A DNA stretch of 64,000 nt from Geobacter sp. (GTDB lineage: Bacteria > Desulfobacterota > Desulfuromonadia > Geobacterales > Pseudopelobacteraceae): the NCBI GenBank assembly GCA_003574895.1, contig PJFB01000018.1, positions 1 through 64,000 of the forward strand, given 5' to 3'. Each line of letters opens with the position of its first letter. Positions within the stretch are counted from its first letter, which is position 1. Of the stretch, positions 53,050-63,639 are shown piece after piece. Both the position numbers and the translations under genes were made by a program. The notes beneath the pieces were generated by a model. The model made no database searches. It worked only from the letters and a program-made list of their open reading frames with translations, and was not told the origin of the DNA.

Positions 53050-56000
53050 ATGGACTATCGCAGGACTGACAACTTTCTCTACTGGCTGGCTGCCATTGCA
53101 TGCATACTCTGCTCCGCCACGTCCCATGCCGCCAACGACTACATCGTCGCACCGAGCGGCGGCGACATCACCGGTGCAGCGCTCTCGGCCCGATTGGCAA
53201 ACGGCAACGTAACGCTGCAAAGCAGCCAGGGCAAGAGTGTTGGGGCAGGTAATGTGATCATCAATGATGTCGTAACCTGGACCGCCAACACTACCCTGAC
53301 CCTGAACGCATCGAACAACGTCGCTATCAACGCCAATCTCTCGGCCACGGGCAACACGGCAGGGTTGGTCATCAGCCCAAATACCGCCAACGGCAACGAG
53401 CAGCCTGTCGGCAGCGGCAGCTACAATCTCAATGCGCCTGCCATCACCCTATCCGGCGCTACTCCGACACTCATGATATCCGGTACAAGCTATACGGTCA
53501 TCAACGCTCTCGGCATAGCTGCGGATGCGGCTACGCCCCCGGCTGTGCCGACTTTGCAGGGCATGGCGGCGGCAGCCGGCCTCTCGGGCAACTATGCACT
53601 CGGCAGTGATATTGATGCAAGCGCCACCTCCGGCTGGAACAACGGGCAGGGGTTCACTCCGATCGGTACCAGCGCAAACCCGTTTATGGGCACGTTCGAA
53701 GGGTTGGGACACACTGTCGGAAACTTCACCATCAATTTACCGACGGCTTACATTACGCCAGCCACAAATAACAATATCGGCCTGTTCGGTGTTGTCGGCA
53801 ACGGGATACGGAACAAGGGGATTATCAGGAATATAGGGGTGTCCGGGGGAAGTGTCAGCGGCAACCTCTTTGTCGGCGGCCTGGTCGGCTACAACAATGG
53901 CACGATCATAAACAGCTTCACTGCGGTCAACGTAAGTGGGGGAGGATACGACATCGGCGGTCTGACGGGGAACAATTCCGGCAGTATCAGCTACAGCTAT
54001 GCCATGGGCGACGTAACGGCGACGCTCGTGCAGTCCAACGGCATGTCCTCAAGCTTTATCGGCGGCCTGGCTGGGGAGAGTTATGGTGCGATCACTAACA
54101 GCTATGCGACGGGTAATGTAATAGCCTCAGGCAATAACGTCGGTGGCCTGATCGGTTCTGCAAAAGACTATACTTCGATTTCGAACTGCTATGCCACGGG
54201 CAATATTCAGGGCAGTAACAGTGTCGGCGGGCTGGTGGGCGAAATGCACACGGCTAATCAATACAGCGCCGCCACAGTTGCACAAAGCTATGCTCTTGGC
54301 AACGTGACCGGCAACATCAATACCGGCGGTCTGGTCGGGATCATGTATACAGATAACGGCAGCGGCGGCAACACCATAACCGCCAGCTATTCCACAGGGA
54401 ATATAAAGTGCAGCGGTAGTCATGTCGGCGGACTGGTTGGTTACGCGGAGCCGGGCAGTACGGTCAGCACCAGTTACTGGGACGTGACAGCCTCCGGCCA
54501 GAGCGCGTCTTCCGGCGGAACCGGTCTTGTCAGCCAGCAGATGAAAACAGTCTCGGCTTTGAACGGTTTCGGCTTTGCAAACACCCCCGGCCAAACCGGC
54601 TGGGTGATCGTCGATACGGACAACAGCCTGAACAACGCCGGTGGTGCGGCGGGCGCCACCTATCCGCTGCTTGCCGCGGAATATTCAACCATGATCCGCA
54701 ATGCTCACCAATTCAAGCTCAGGATAATGGCCCCTGATGCGCACTATCTGTATGATGTGGACCCCGGCGCACGGATGAAAACCGTGAGCAGTTATGCCGG
54801 ATTGAATATGGTGTTTACCACCACTCCCGGCGCAGCAGGTTGGGTTATTGTGGATCAGGACGGAACGCTGAACAATGCCAATGGCGCACCCGGCGCCACA
54901 CTGCCGCTACCGGCATCGGAGTATTCCACAACCGTCACCACTGCGCTCCAGTTGCAACTGATGGCCATGGCCCCTGCCGCAAGCTATACGCTGGGCAATA
55001 CTATCGATGCCTCGGCCACCGGCAACTGCGCGTATGCCTGGGACTGCGAAGGGTTAGCTCCCGTGGGGGGCTCAACGGTGCCATTCTCGGGCACTTTTGA
55101 CGGACAGGGCCGGATAATTGCCAATCTGGCGATCATAAGGCCTGCGGCCGGCAATGTCGGTTTGTTCGGAGTCACTGCGGCAAGCTCCGCCATTAAAAAC
55201 CTGGGGCTGACTGGCGGCACTGTAAGCGGCAATGTCAATGTCGGCGGTCTAGCGGGCTACCTGAACGGGTCTACTCTCAGCACCAGCTCCTTCTCAGGCA
55301 GTGTAACCGGCTCCGGTAATGCGGTTGGCGGCCTGACAGGAGCAAACACCGGCAATATCAGCCTCAGTTACGCCAAGGGAAACGTGAGTGGCGCAGCCAG
55401 CGATGTTGGCGGTCTGGTCGGCAATAACGGTACAAATGCTACCATTCTCAACTGCTATGCAACCAGCAAAGTGAGCGGTGGTCCGGTCAACGCCGGCGGG
55501 CTTGCAGGGGGTAACTACCAGGGAGCGACGATCAACAGCAGTTACGCTGCCGGCAGTGTAAGCGGCACCGGCAATACCGTGGGGGGATTGGTAGGCGGAA
55601 ATCAGGGCACGGTCAGCAACAGTTACTGGGATATCAAGAATTCCGGTCAAACCGCTTCGGCAGGCGGTTTTGGTCTGGACAACAGCGATATGTTTGTTGC
55701 CCTGAAATTCCAGGGTTTCGATTTCAAAACGCCCGTATGGGTCATCGTGGATAACGACGGGACACTGAATAATGACGAGGGTGCGGATGGCGCAACCTAT
55801 CCCATTTTGGCAAGCGAATATGCCGCCTCGATCACCAATCCGCATCAGCTGCAACTGATGGCGATGAATCCCGCCGCTACGTACAGATTGAATGCGGATG
55901 TCGATGCCACAGGCACTTCAGGCACGGGCGATATCTGGGGCAGCGCCGGCTTCGCACCGGTCGGCGGCTACTCGGTGCCGTTTTCCGGGAATTTCGACGG

Positions 56001-56424
56001 GCAAGGACATACCATCAGCAATCTTGCAATCTCTCAGCGAAAGCTCAACCGTGTCGGCTTGTTCGGCATCGTTGGCAGTGGCGCCACCATTCAGAATACG
56101 ATGCTGGCCGGTGGTTCGGTACAAGGGTATTCCGGCAGTATTGGCGGATTGACCGGTATCAATTACGGTACGGTATCGAATTGCCGGACCTCGAACACGG
56201 CGAACGGAACCGGCGGATTTATCGGCGGCATGATCGGCAGCAACAACGGAACGGTCGGCAACAGCCAGGCCAGCGGCACTGTCAGCGGCACCGGCGGATT
56301 CAGGGGTGGGCTTGCGGGAACGAACAACGGAACGATCAGCAATTGCAGCGCGACCGGTGCAGTGACAGGCCAAGGAGGTTATACCGGGCAACTGGTCGGC
56401 TACAACAACGGCACGATCAAATAA
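53050..56424 (+). CDS. Large exported GLUG-repeat surface protein (copy 2)
   Basis: 1124 residues, paralogue of the gene just upstream (47 bases apart, same strand). Signal peptide ends near SHAAN. The first about 110 residues align with copy 1 almost position by position (IVAPSGGDITGAALSARLAN, NVAINANLSATGNTAGL). GLUG units (GGLVGYNNGTIINSF, GGLVGNNGTNATILNCYAT) and spacer modules follow. The C-terminus ends in a run of short GLUG units (GTIS/GTVGNS), without an anchor. Tandem paralogues suggest duplication and divergence, typical of adhesins. AAGGGG precedes the ATG. Confidence 0.88.
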   Translation: MDYRRTDNFLYWLAAIACILCSATSHAANDYIVAPSGGDITGAALSARLANGNVTLQSSQGKSVGAGNVIINDVVTWTANTTLTLNASNNVAINANLSATGNTAGLVISPNTANGNEQPVGSGSYNLNAPAITLSGATPTLMISGTSYTVINALGIAADAATPPAVPTLQGMAAAAGLSGNYALGSDIDASATSGWNNGQGFTPIGTSANPFMGTFEGLGHTVGNFTINLPTAYITPATNNNIGLFGVVGNGIRNKGIIRNIGVSGGSVSGNLFVGGLVGYNNGTIINSFTAVNVSGGGYDIGGLTGNNSGSISYSYAMGDVTATLVQSNGMSSSFIGGLAGESYGAITNSYATGNVIASGNNVGGLIGSAKDYTSISNCYATGNIQGSNSVGGLVGEMHTANQYSAATVAQSYALGNVTGNINTGGLVGIMYTDNGSGGNTITASYSTGNIKCSGSHVGGLVGYAEPGSTVSTSYWDVTASGQSASSGGTGLVSQQMKTVSALNGFGFANTPGQTGWVIVDTDNSLNNAGGAAGATYPLLAAEYSTMIRNAHQFKLRIMAPDAHYLYDVDPGARMKTVSSYAGLNMVFTTTPGAAGWVIVDQDGTLNNANGAPGATLPLPASEYSTTVTTALQLQLMAMAPAASYTLGNTIDASATGNCAYAWDCEGLAPVGGSTVPFSGTFDGQGRIIANLAIIRPAAGNVGLFGVTAASSAIKNLGLTGGTVSGNVNVGGLAGYLNGSTLSTSSFSGSVTGSGNAVGGLTGANTGNISLSYAKGNVSGAASDVGGLVGNNGTNATILNCYATSKVSGGPVNAGGLAGGNYQGATINSSYAAGSVSGTGNTVGGLVGGNQGTVSNSYWDIKNSGQTASAGGFGLDNSDMFVALKFQGFDFKTPVWVIVDNDGTLNNDEGADGATYPILASEYAASITNPHQLQLMAMNPAATYRLNADVDATGTSGTGDIWGSAGFAPVGGYSVPFSGNFDGQGHTISNLAISQRKLNRVGLFGIVGSGATIQNTMLAGGSVQGYSGSIGGLTGINYGTVSNCRTSNTANGTGGFIGGMIGSNNGTVGNSQASGTVSGTGGFRGGLAGTNNGTISNCSATGAVTGQGGYTGQLVGYNNGTIK

Positions 56425-56569
56425 GGCAGACAGCCAGGACAGCCGGCAATGGTTCAACCCAACGGTAACAGCAGGCCAATATCCCAGGCCGCATAGTGGT
56501 ATCCTGCTGATATTTTATTGATTTTCTCATTGCGCCTGCCGGCGGCCACAGGCTTTTTCCCGCCTGGGG

Positions 56570-56830
56570 CTTTACGCCACCTTCTATCATGGTACAGTTG
56601 CACAAGAACACCTCAAGAGGTCTCCGAAACTCAAATTCTCGGGATTGACTTTACCCATTCAAGCTCTTCCGACAATGGTATGTCCAGCCCCATTTATTTT
56701 TCCAGCAGGCGGCGCGGTTCCGATTTCGCAATTTCACCTGCACGGAACTGCTCACCGATTTTACGTAACCTATTGCCGCTGTGCGATTTAAATACCTGGT
56801 CGCCGACCCGATATCACTCCGTATGGCCCC
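56570..56830 (-). pseudogene. Degenerate coding remnants, unrecognised
   Basis: In the minus strand of this otherwise gene-free gap a stretch of about 45 codons reads as a plausible protein end (QVFKSHSGNRLRKIGEQF and EIAKSEPRRLLEK, then stop) and is followed a few bases later by a 20-codon frame (start MGLDIPLSEELEW). An in-frame TGA lies just upstream of the first. The pattern fits a decayed gene. No family recognised. Confidence 0.3.
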
Positions 56831-56912
56831 ATGACTGGGGGTAAAAACGTACGGGACTTTACACGAAAATTAACTGTCTGTCCGAAAAGGCGCGAGTAAA
56901 TATTCAAAATTA

Positions 56913-56953
56913 GTGTACAGTTTGGTGTACAAACTTTGCGTGAATTTACGCAA
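56913..56953. promoter_or_regulatory. Cluster of dyad repeats upstream of the large MCP
   Basis: TGTACA occurs twice (56914-56919 and 56926-56931), 12 bases apart. AGTTTG (56919-56924) and CAAACT (56930-56935) form an inverted repeat. TTGCGT (56936-56941) and ACGCAA (56948-56953) form a second perfect one. About 170 bases upstream of the MCP start. Such a cluster is typical of operator sites. Confidence 0.4.
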
Positions 56954-57122
56954 GTTGTTTATGGGTATGGTTTGGCTGATTACGTTTTGGTTTCGTGACG
57001 AATGCGTTCCGGTTGTTCAATCGGTTTGATGAGGCGGGTTTTGGTCGGGACATGCTCGGCAACCCCTTGTATTCAAGTGACTAAGTCTATCTAACAACAA
57101 ATATTTGCACAAGGAGACGACC

Positions 57123-60100
57123 ATGTTCAAAAACATCCCCATTGGCCGGAAACTCATCATCGGATTTGGCAGTGTATTGCTGTTGATGGTTTTGGCCATA
57201 GCCATCGCCTTCATGAATGTTTCAAGGCTTGATAACGAGATCGTGCTGCTGACACACGATAAATACGTAAAAGTCAAGCTTCTCAATGAGATGAACAGTG
57301 ATGTCAACGTTGTTGCCCGGGCAATCCGCAACATAATCATCTATGGGGATAGTGTGACGCAACAAAAGGAGGAGCAGCGGGTAACCGATGCCAACACCCG
57401 TATCAATAAAGGCATAGCGGATATTGAACAAACGATGCGGTCAGAGAGCGACAGAAAATACCTCCAGGCGATCAAAGACACCAAAAAAGCCTACCAGGAC
57501 GAGCAGGCGATCATGCTCAATCTTCTTCATCAGGGCAACAGCAAGGGGGCCAGGGACCGGTTGATCACCCGGCTCCGATCCGTGCAGACAGCATATATGG
57601 CGGCTGTAAACGAGATGGCCGAGTATCAGTCTAAGGAGGTCGATCGTGTCGGTGTCGATGCCGACAAGCTCGCTGGATTTACCAGGAATGCCATCGTCTT
57701 TTCAGGGCTTCTCGCACTGATTGTCGGGGCTTGGCTGGCATGGTTGATTACCCGTTCCATTACCGGGCCCATCAACACATGCGTGGCTGCCGCCAACAAG
57801 CTTGCGGCAGGTGAAACCGATATTGTCCTGGATACCGGTTCTCGGGATGAAACCGGCAATTTGCAGGTCGCCATTCTCAAGATTGCCGATGCCATCAAGG
57901 CGTTGATCACGGACACCGGGGTGCTGTCGGAGGCTGCAATTGCCGGGCGCATAACCACCCGGGCCGATGCCGGACGGCACCAGGGAGATTTTGGCAAAGT
58001 CGTAGAGGGCGTGAACAATACCATTACCCGCCTTGTCGGTCTGCTGGACAACATGCCGACTCCGGCCATGGTCATCGACACGGACTTCAACGTCCTTTAC
58101 ATGAATGACCTGGGAGCCAAGGTGGGTGGTAAAACCCAACAACAGGTGATCGGCACCAAGTGCTATGACCACTTCAAGACATCGGACTGCAAAACTGACA
58201 AATGCGCCTGTGGCCAGGCCATACGCAACGGGCAGACAGTCAGCAGCGAAACCGATGCCCATCCAGCGGCCGGCCTGGACCTTGATATTGCCTACAGCGG
58301 CATTCCCCTGCGCGACGACCAGGGGAAAATAATCGGCGCCTTCGAAGTCGTTTCCGACCAGACCGCCATCAAGAAAGCCGGACGCATCGCCCAAAAGGTT
58401 GCCACCTACCAGGAGACAGAGACGCAGCGTCTGGCCGACGGGCTCACCAAGCTTGCCCTTGGCGACACCAACGTCAGTATCCAGCCCGCAGAAGGGGATA
58501 GCGACACCGGACAGGTCAGAAAAACCTTCGAGTTGTTGTCAGAATCAGTGAGTAAACTGGCGGAAGCCATCAAGATGCTGATCAAGGACACGGGAATGCT
58601 GTCCGAAGCGGCAATTGCAGGGCGCATAACCACGCGGGCCGATGCGGGCCGGCACCAGGGAGATTTCGGCAGGATCGTGGAGGGGGTGAACGGCACCATT
58701 ACCCGCCTTGTCGGTCTGCTGGACAACATGCCGACTCCGGCCATGGTCATCGACACGGACTTCAACATCCTTTACATGAATGACCTGGGAGCCAAGGTGG
58801 GCGGTAAAACCCAACAGCAGGTGATCGGCACCAAGTGCTACGACCACTTCAAGACATCGGACTGCAAAACTGACAAATGCGCCTGTGGCCAGGCCATACG
58901 CAACGGACAGACGGCCAGCAGCGAAACCGATGCCCATCCAGCGGCCGGCCTTGACCTTGATATCGCCTACAGCGGCATTCCCCTGCGCGACGACCAGGGG
59001 AAAATAATCGGTGCCTTCGAAGTCGTTTCCGACCAGACCGCCATCAAGAAAGCCGGACGCATCGCCCAAAAGGTTGCCACCTACCAGGAGACAGAGACGC
59101 AACGCCTGGCCGACGGTCTCAACAAGCTTGCCCTTGGCGACAACAACGTCAGTATCCAGCCCGCAGAAGGGGATGGTGATACCGAGCACGTCAGAAAAAC
59201 CTTTGATCTGCTGGCCCAATCGGTGAATCAACTGCTCAGTGCCCTAAACCTGATCACCAGCAATGCCCGTGAGGTGGCCCAGGGCAATCTGACCGTGGTG
59301 ATCAAAAAAAGGAGCGAACAAGACGAACTGATGCAGGCCCTGGGCGAAATGGTCGAAAAGCTCAAGGTGGTTGTCCGGGAGGTTCAGGCCGCCGCCGATA
59401 ACGTGGCCGCCGGAAGCCAGGAACTCTCGTCCACGGCTCAGCAGATGTCACAAGGCGCCACCGAGCAGGCGGCATCTGCCGAGGAAATTTCCTCTTCCAT
59501 GGAAGAAATGACCTCCAGTATCAAGCAGAACGCCGACAATTCGGTCCAGACCGAGAAGATCGCCATCAAAAGCGCCGCTGATGCCAAGGAGGGGGGCAAA
59601 GCGGTTGCCGAGACCGTCTCGGCCATGAAGGAGATCGCCACCAAAATATCCATCATTGAGGAAATCGCCCGTCAAACCAATCTGCTGGCCCTGAATGCCG
59701 CCATCGAAGCGGCCCGCGCCGGTGAACACGGCAAGGGTTTTGCGGTGGTTGCCAGCGAGGTGCGCAAGCTGGCCGAACGCAGCCAGTCGGCTGCCGGCGA
59801 GATCAGTAATCTTTCCACCCGCAGTGTGCAGGTTGCGGAAACAGCCGGCGGAATGTTGAACAAGATGGTGCCCGACATCCAGAAAACCGCCGAACTGGTA
59901 CAGGAGATCAGTGCGTCCAGCCGGGAACAAGACACCGGGGCCGAACAGATCAGCAGGGCCATCCAGCAGTTGGATTCCGTTATCCAGCAGAATGCTTCGG
60001 CCAGCGAGGAGATGGCTTCCACCTCGGAAGAACTCTCCGGCCAGGCAGAACAACTCAAGGAATCCATCAGCTTCTTCCGCATTGAGGGGGAAGGCATGTC

Positions 60101-60272
60101 ACGGCAGCCCGCCCGCGCCGGGCGCATTCCCCAACACAAGCCCCAGGTCGGGCACATTGCCCACAAGACCTTGGATGCGCCGAGAAAAAAGACCAGTGGC
60201 GGCGGTGTCAATATCCAGTTGGGAGAAAGCAGCGGTGACGATCAGTTTGATGTGGAATTCGAAAAGTACTAG
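57123..60272 (+). CDS. Large methyl-accepting chemotaxis protein with tandem HAMP-PAS duplication
   Basis: 1049 residues from the ATG at 57123, preceded by AAGGAGA. Helices at about 12-30 and 193-212 enclose a four-helix-bundle periplasmic domain. A HAMP domain follows, then two nearly identical units of 225 codons (residues about 261-472 and 486-697). Each holds a HAMP-like segment ([20 protein letters not shown]) and a PAS domain with a Cys group, [10 protein letters not shown] then KTDKCACG. The C-terminal signalling domain has [19 protein letters not shown]. The Cys group may bind a metal or sense redox state. No docking pentapeptide is seen at the C-terminus (FDVEFEKY). It is a single gene. 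Confidence 0.93.
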   Translation: MFKNIPIGRKLIIGFGSVLLLMVLAIAIAFMNVSRLDNEIVLLTHDKYVKVKLLNEMNSDVNVVARAIRNIIIYGDSVTQQKEEQRVTDANTRINKGIADIEQTMRSESDRKYLQAIKDTKKAYQDEQAIMLNLLHQGNSKGARDRLITRLRSVQTAYMAAVNEMAEYQSKEVDRVGVDADKLAGFTRNAIVFSGLLALIVGAWLAWLITRSITGPINTCVAAANKLAAGETDIVLDTGSRDETGNLQVAILKIADAIKALITDTGVLSEAAIAGRITTRADAGRHQGDFGKVVEGVNNTITRLVGLLDNMPTPAMVIDTDFNVLYMNDLGAKVGGKTQQQVIGTKCYDHFKTSDCKTDKCACGQAIRNGQTVSSETDAHPAAGLDLDIAYSGIPLRDDQGKIIGAFEVVSDQTAIKKAGRIAQKVATYQETETQRLADGLTKLALGDTNVSIQPAEGDSDTGQVRKTFELLSESVSKLAEAIKMLIKDTGMLSEAAIAGRITTRADAGRHQGDFGRIVEGVNGTITRLVGLLDNMPTPAMVIDTDFNILYMNDLGAKVGGKTQQQVIGTKCYDHFKTSDCKTDKCACGQAIRNGQTASSETDAHPAAGLDLDIAYSGIPLRDDQGKIIGAFEVVSDQTAIKKAGRIAQKVATYQETETQRLADGLNKLALGDNNVSIQPAEGDGDTEHVRKTFDLLAQSVNQLLSALNLITSNAREVAQGNLTVVIKKRSEQDELMQALGEMVEKLKVVVREVQAAADNVAAGSQELSSTAQQMSQGATEQAASAEEISSSMEEMTSSIKQNADNSVQTEKIAIKSAADAKEGGKAVAETVSAMKEIATKISIIEEIARQTNLLALNAAIEAARAGEHGKGFAVVASEVRKLAERSQSAAGEISNLSTRSVQVAETAGGMLNKMVPDIQKTAELVQEISASSREQDTGAEQISRAIQQLDSVIQQNASASEEMASTSEELSGQAEQLKESISFFRIEGEGMSRQPARAGRIPQHKPQVGHIAHKTLDAPRKKTSGGGVNIQLGESSGDDQFDVEFEKY

Positions 60273-60460
60273 GGAGACGGCATGGGCATCGCGCCATTGG
60301 CGGAACCTAGCCGGTTCCTGAGATGGTGCGTGCCTCTGAGTTTGTAGATCGGTCTCTAAAAAAGCATATGCTATATTGCTGTTACTTTAGTTAGTTAGAT
60401 GGCGTGCTGGCCTTTGTTGTAAGGTTTTATGTGTACATTTTGGGGTGCAACAACAAAAAA

Positions 60461-60485
60461 GGCACTTACGAGTTTCGTAAGTGCC
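60461..60485 (-). terminator. Rho-independent terminator of the initiator tRNA gene
   Basis: GGCACTTACG (60461-60470) pairs with CGTAAGTGCC (60476-60485), a perfect 10-bp stem with a 5-base loop. On the minus strand it is followed by six T (complement of 60455-60460). It lies 9 bases downstream of the tRNA 3' end. The gap 60273-60460 has one further small hairpin (60302-60317) and no gene. Confidence 0.85.
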
Positions 60486-60494
60486 TGAATTTTT

Positions 60495-60571
<77 letters not shown>

Positions 60572-60586
60572 TCAATTGGAATAAAC

Positions 60587-60615
60587 TTTATACTGGAATG
60601 AATTGCTATTGTCAA
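60587..60615 (-). promoter_or_regulatory. Sigma-70 promoter of the initiator tRNA gene
   Basis: On the minus strand TTGACA (60610-60615) and TATAAA (60587-60592) are 17 bases apart. Transcription would begin about 9 bases before the tRNA. Confidence 0.85.
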
Positions 60616-60652
60616 TAAAAGAATGTGGAAATGATGCGATTAGTTTTTGCAG

Positions 60653-61441
60653 CTAGTCCCGCTCCGGAATCGCGATGGCGCCTTTGCCCAGTTTGCCGGC
60701 TAGTTCCTTGGCTGCTTCCTGCTCAAGCTTTTTGCCGACTCGAACACGATACCAAATCCCTTTGTCACCCTGATTTGATTCGACTATGGACACATTGTAG
60801 CCTTTGCCGGCCAGCTTGCTTTTTAATGCCTCGGCTTCTGACTTCAGGCTGTAGGATGCCACTTGTACGGTAAAGGCGGTTGCCTCTGGCCGGGCTGCCG
60901 GTTTATCCGCGGCCTGTGTTTTTGTTGTGTCTGTTTTGCCGCTGGCATCGTTTGCTGGTTGGGGGGGCCTGTTCAGGTTTGACGGAATGGCCGCCTGGAG
61001 CGGTTGCTTGCCTTTTTCTTCCTTGGTATTGAAGCCGCTTCCCAAGACCATGTTTTTCTGGCCGCTGGGCAGGGTCTTGTAGAAACTCAGCGGCGGTTCC
61101 GGAGTGGGCTGGCCAGTGGGAGTCCCTTGGGGGTTGGTTGTTCCCGGCAATGGTTGCTGTGGGCCGGGTGAAGCCGGTCCGGATTGGGGTGCTTTTGCCT
61201 GTACCGGTGCGGGTTCCTGTTTGGGTGAATTTTCCAGGCTGTTTTGCTCGGTTGCCGCCTGGAATGCCTTTTTCGCGGCTCGCTGGGACAGGACCCATCC
61301 CGCGCCAAAGCCAATGACAAAGGTGATCAGCCCGGTGATGATGGCGATGGTGGTGATCAGCCCCACAGGCTCTTTGCGTGGCCTGTTTTTACCTTGGGGT
61401 GTTATGAAGGCTTGTTTTGGCTCGCTGTAATCGATCCTCAT
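60653..61441 (-). CDS. SPOR-domain membrane protein
   Basis: 262 residues. A cytoplasmic start, then one membrane helix (about 29-50, IAIITGLITFVIGFGAGWV), a long Pro/Gln-rich periplasmic linker and a C-terminal SPOR domain (about 185-258; FTVQVASYSLKSEAEALKSKL and YRVRVGKK). SPOR domains bind denuded septal peptidoglycan, so a cell-division or cell-wall role is likely. The ATG has GGAG upstream; it lies 11 bases after argS in the same direction. Confidence 0.9.
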   Translation of the reverse strand: MRIDYSEPKQAFITPQGKNRPRKEPVGLITTIAIITGLITFVIGFGAGWVLSQRAAKKAFQAATEQNSLENSPKQEPAPVQAKAPQSGPASPGPQQPLPGTTNPQGTPTGQPTPEPPLSFYKTLPSGQKNMVLGSGFNTKEEKGKQPLQAAIPSNLNRPPQPANDASGKTDTTKTQAADKPAARPEATAFTVQVASYSLKSEAEALKSKLAGKGYNVSIVESNQGDKGIWYRVRVGKKLEQEAAKELAGKLGKGAIAIPERD

Positions 61442-61452
61442 GGGAAACTCCG

Positions 61453-63144
61453 CTACATCCGTTCAGGGGCTGATATGCCTAGGATTGACAGGGCATTCTT
61501 CAGGGTCTGGGCGGTGCGTTTCAACAGGTAAAGGCGTGCTTTGGTCAATGCCTGGTCATCGGTGATTACCCGGTTTTTGTTGTAAAAACCATGAAAGCAG
61601 CTTGCCAGCTCGGTCAGATAGTAGGTTAGGCGGTGCGGCTCGAAATGCAGCGCGCTGTCGTCAACGGTATCGGGCAGAGCAGTCAAAAGTTTGATGAGTT
61701 GCAACTCCTCGGGCGTAACCAAAGGTGCGAGTTCCGTCGGATTCGGCTGCTCGGGTGCTGCCATGCCTTTGTCCGCAGCGTTTTCGAATATGCTGCAGAT
61801 GCGGGCATGTGCGTACTGTACGTAGTATACCGGATTGTCCGGAGATTGCTCTTTGGCAAGATCGATGTCGAAGACGAGCTGAGAGTCGGGCTTGCGCATG
61901 ATGAAGAAGAAGCGGGTGGCGTCACGGCCTACTTCATCGATCAAGTCGCGCAGGGTGACGTAACTGCCGGCACGTTTCGAAATCTTGACCTCTTCGCCGC
62001 CGCGCATGACCGTTACCATCTGGTGCAGGACATACTCTGGCCATCCTTTGGGGATGCCCCGGTTCAGGCCTTGCAGGCCGGCACGAACACGCGTGATGGT
62101 GCTGTGGTGGTCCGAACCCTGTTCGTTTATGACGCGGGTGAAGCCCCGTTCCCACTTGGCCAGGTGGTAGGCTATATCCGGCACAAAGTAGGTATAGCTG
62201 CCGTCCGACTTGCGCATGACCCGGTCCTTGTCGTCGTCGAAGGCCGTGGTCCGCAGCCACAAGGCGCCATCCTGCTCGTAGGTGTATCCGTTTTCTCCCA
62301 GCAGCTTGACTACGTTATCAACCCGTCCCTCCCTGTAGAGGCTGGATTCAAGGGTAAATACGTCGAATTGGACATCAAATGCCCTGAGGTCAAGGTCCTG
62401 TTCCCGGCGCAGGCTAGCTACCGCAAAGCGGCGGATGGCGTCCAGGTCATGGGGGTCGCCAAGGGCGGTGATGTGTTGGTCATTGGCGTCCACCGTCTCC
62501 AGCGCCAGATAGGAGCGGGCAACGTCCTTGATGTATTCGCCCTGGTAGCCGTCCATTGGCCAGCGTGGGTCGTCGGGTTCGATGCCCAGGCAGCGTGCCT
62601 GCACAGAGAGGGCAAGGTTGTTGATCTGCTGGCCGGCGTCGTTGTAGTAGAATTCGCGGGTCACATCCCAGCCCGTGGCTGCCAGGAGCCGGCAGATGGT
62701 GTCGCCTATGGCCGCGCCCCGTCCGTGCCCTATGTGCAGTGGCCCGGTAGGGTTTGCGCTGACGAATTCGACCTGGACTTTTTTCCCGGCGCCGGTTGTG
62801 GTAAGGCCGAAGTCAGCCCCATTTGCTTCGATCTCAAGCAGGGCGGCCTGCCAGGCGGTGGCGGAAACAAAGAAGTTGATAAAGCCCGGGCCGGCTATTT
62901 CGGTCTTTGCCAGCAGGCCATCGGGATTCCGGATATGGCGGATGATAATCTCGGCCACCTGGCGGGGCGGCTTTCGCTCGCCTTTGGCCAGTTGCATGGC
63001 GACATTGCAGGAGAAGTCGCCATGGTCCGAATTGGCCGGCGTACCGATTATCACCGCTGGAAAAGGGGAAGAAACAAGTTCCTTTGCGGTTGTGGCCGCA
63101 TGGAGGGCGGATTCAACAAGGGAAGCTATTCGATTGCGCATCAT
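61453..63144 (-). CDS. argS: Arginyl-tRNA synthetase
   Basis: 563 residues, the usual bacterial length. Contains the class I HIGH motif in [11 protein letters not shown], the Arg-specific N-terminal additional domain (1-110), the region [10 protein letters not shown] replacing KMSKS, and the DALR-type anticodon domain at the C-terminus. It joins arginine to its tRNA. Confidence 0.97.
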   Translation of the reverse strand: MMRNRIASLVESALHAATTAKELVSSPFPAVIIGTPANSDHGDFSCNVAMQLAKGERKPPRQVAEIIIRHIRNPDGLLAKTEIAGPGFINFFVSATAWQAALLEIEANGADFGLTTTGAGKKVQVEFVSANPTGPLHIGHGRGAAIGDTICRLLAATGWDVTREFYYNDAGQQINNLALSVQARCLGIEPDDPRWPMDGYQGEYIKDVARSYLALETVDANDQHITALGDPHDLDAIRRFAVASLRREQDLDLRAFDVQFDVFTLESSLYREGRVDNVVKLLGENGYTYEQDGALWLRTTAFDDDKDRVMRKSDGSYTYFVPDIAYHLAKWERGFTRVINEQGSDHHSTITRVRAGLQGLNRGIPKGWPEYVLHQMVTVMRGGEEVKISKRAGSYVTLRDLIDEVGRDATRFFFIMRKPDSQLVFDIDLAKEQSPDNPVYYVQYAHARICSIFENAADKGMAAPEQPNPTELAPLVTPEELQLIKLLTALPDTVDDSALHFEPHRLTYYLTELASCFHGFYNKNRVITDDQALTKARLYLLKRTAQTLKNALSILGISAPERM

Positions 63145-63179
63145 TTATTGGAAGTATCCTTAGGTTTGATCAGGGGTTG

Positions 63180-63311
63180 TTAGTCCTCGTCTATGTTTTT
63201 GATGCTGACATCGCGGGAAAAATCCGGGCAGCGGGCTCCGCCGTCACTCACGCAGAATCGTTTGGAGCAGGTCTCGCGCCAGGCGCAGACCGCACAGCTT
63301 TGTCTTGGCAT
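63180..63311 (-). CDS. Small Cys-rich protein, unknown function
   Basis: 43 residues. AAGGA lies 7 bases before the ATG at 63311. The pattern is CAVCAWRETCSKRFC followed by ARCPDF, six Cys in 30 residues, without signal peptide. This is likely a metal-binding mini-protein of the cytoplasm. It sits between the FtsB-like and argS genes in the same direction. Confidence 0.7.
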   Translation of the reverse strand: MPRQSCAVCAWRETCSKRFCVSDGGARCPDFSRDVSIKNIDED

Positions 63312-63329
63312 GGTAAAATCCTTACAAAT

Positions 63330-63629
63330 TCAGGGTTGCTTCTTTTCCTGCGGAAACTGGTAGATGACCTCGTTGCTGCGTACCAGGCCAAAGTCCTTGC
63401 GGGCAATACTTTCCAGGTAGCGACGGTCGCCCTTGAGGGCCAGAATTTCCCGTTTCAATTTCTCATTTTCGTTTCTGGTGTCAACCAGCCGTGCATCGAT
63501 CTTGCTTTTGTCCTGTTTCAGCTCATAAATGCGCAGCAGGCCTTTGTCGCCGAACACGGTAAAAAACAGGATGAAGGCAATGCATCCCGCTGGAATGAAG
63601 TACATCCTTTTTTGCAGGCGTAGCTTCAT
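63330..63629 (-). CDS. FtsB/DivIC-family septum formation initiator protein
   Basis: 99 residues. One membrane helix (about 11-27) followed by a coiled coil (about 35-70) and an end ARKDFGLVRSNEVIYQF, as in FtsB/DivIC proteins. They bridge division proteins at the septum. The gene lies 10 bases after the end of the epimerase gene, and the order with argS and a SPOR gene is compact, so one operon is likely. Confidence 0.9.
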   Translation of the reverse strand: MKLRLQKRMYFIPAGCIAFILFFTVFGDKGLLRIYELKQDKSKIDARLVDTRNENEKLKREILALKGDRRYLESIARKDFGLVRSNEVIYQFPQEKKQP

Positions 63630-63639
63630 GTTGATACCC

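Noticed and set aside
50200..56400. Short repeats resembling a CRISPR or tandem repeat array
   Set aside because: They are codon-level repeats of the GLUG units with varying spacing inside long reading frames, not direct repeats with unique spacers.
56570..56830. An attachment site or intact transposon in the gap before the MCP
   Set aside because: No tRNA end, target duplication or terminal repeats were seen, only decayed-looking coding pieces.
61633..63183. A 516-codon open frame on the plus strand
   Set aside because: It lies fully antisense to argS, which is a clear enzyme; it shows no domain and no ribosome site.
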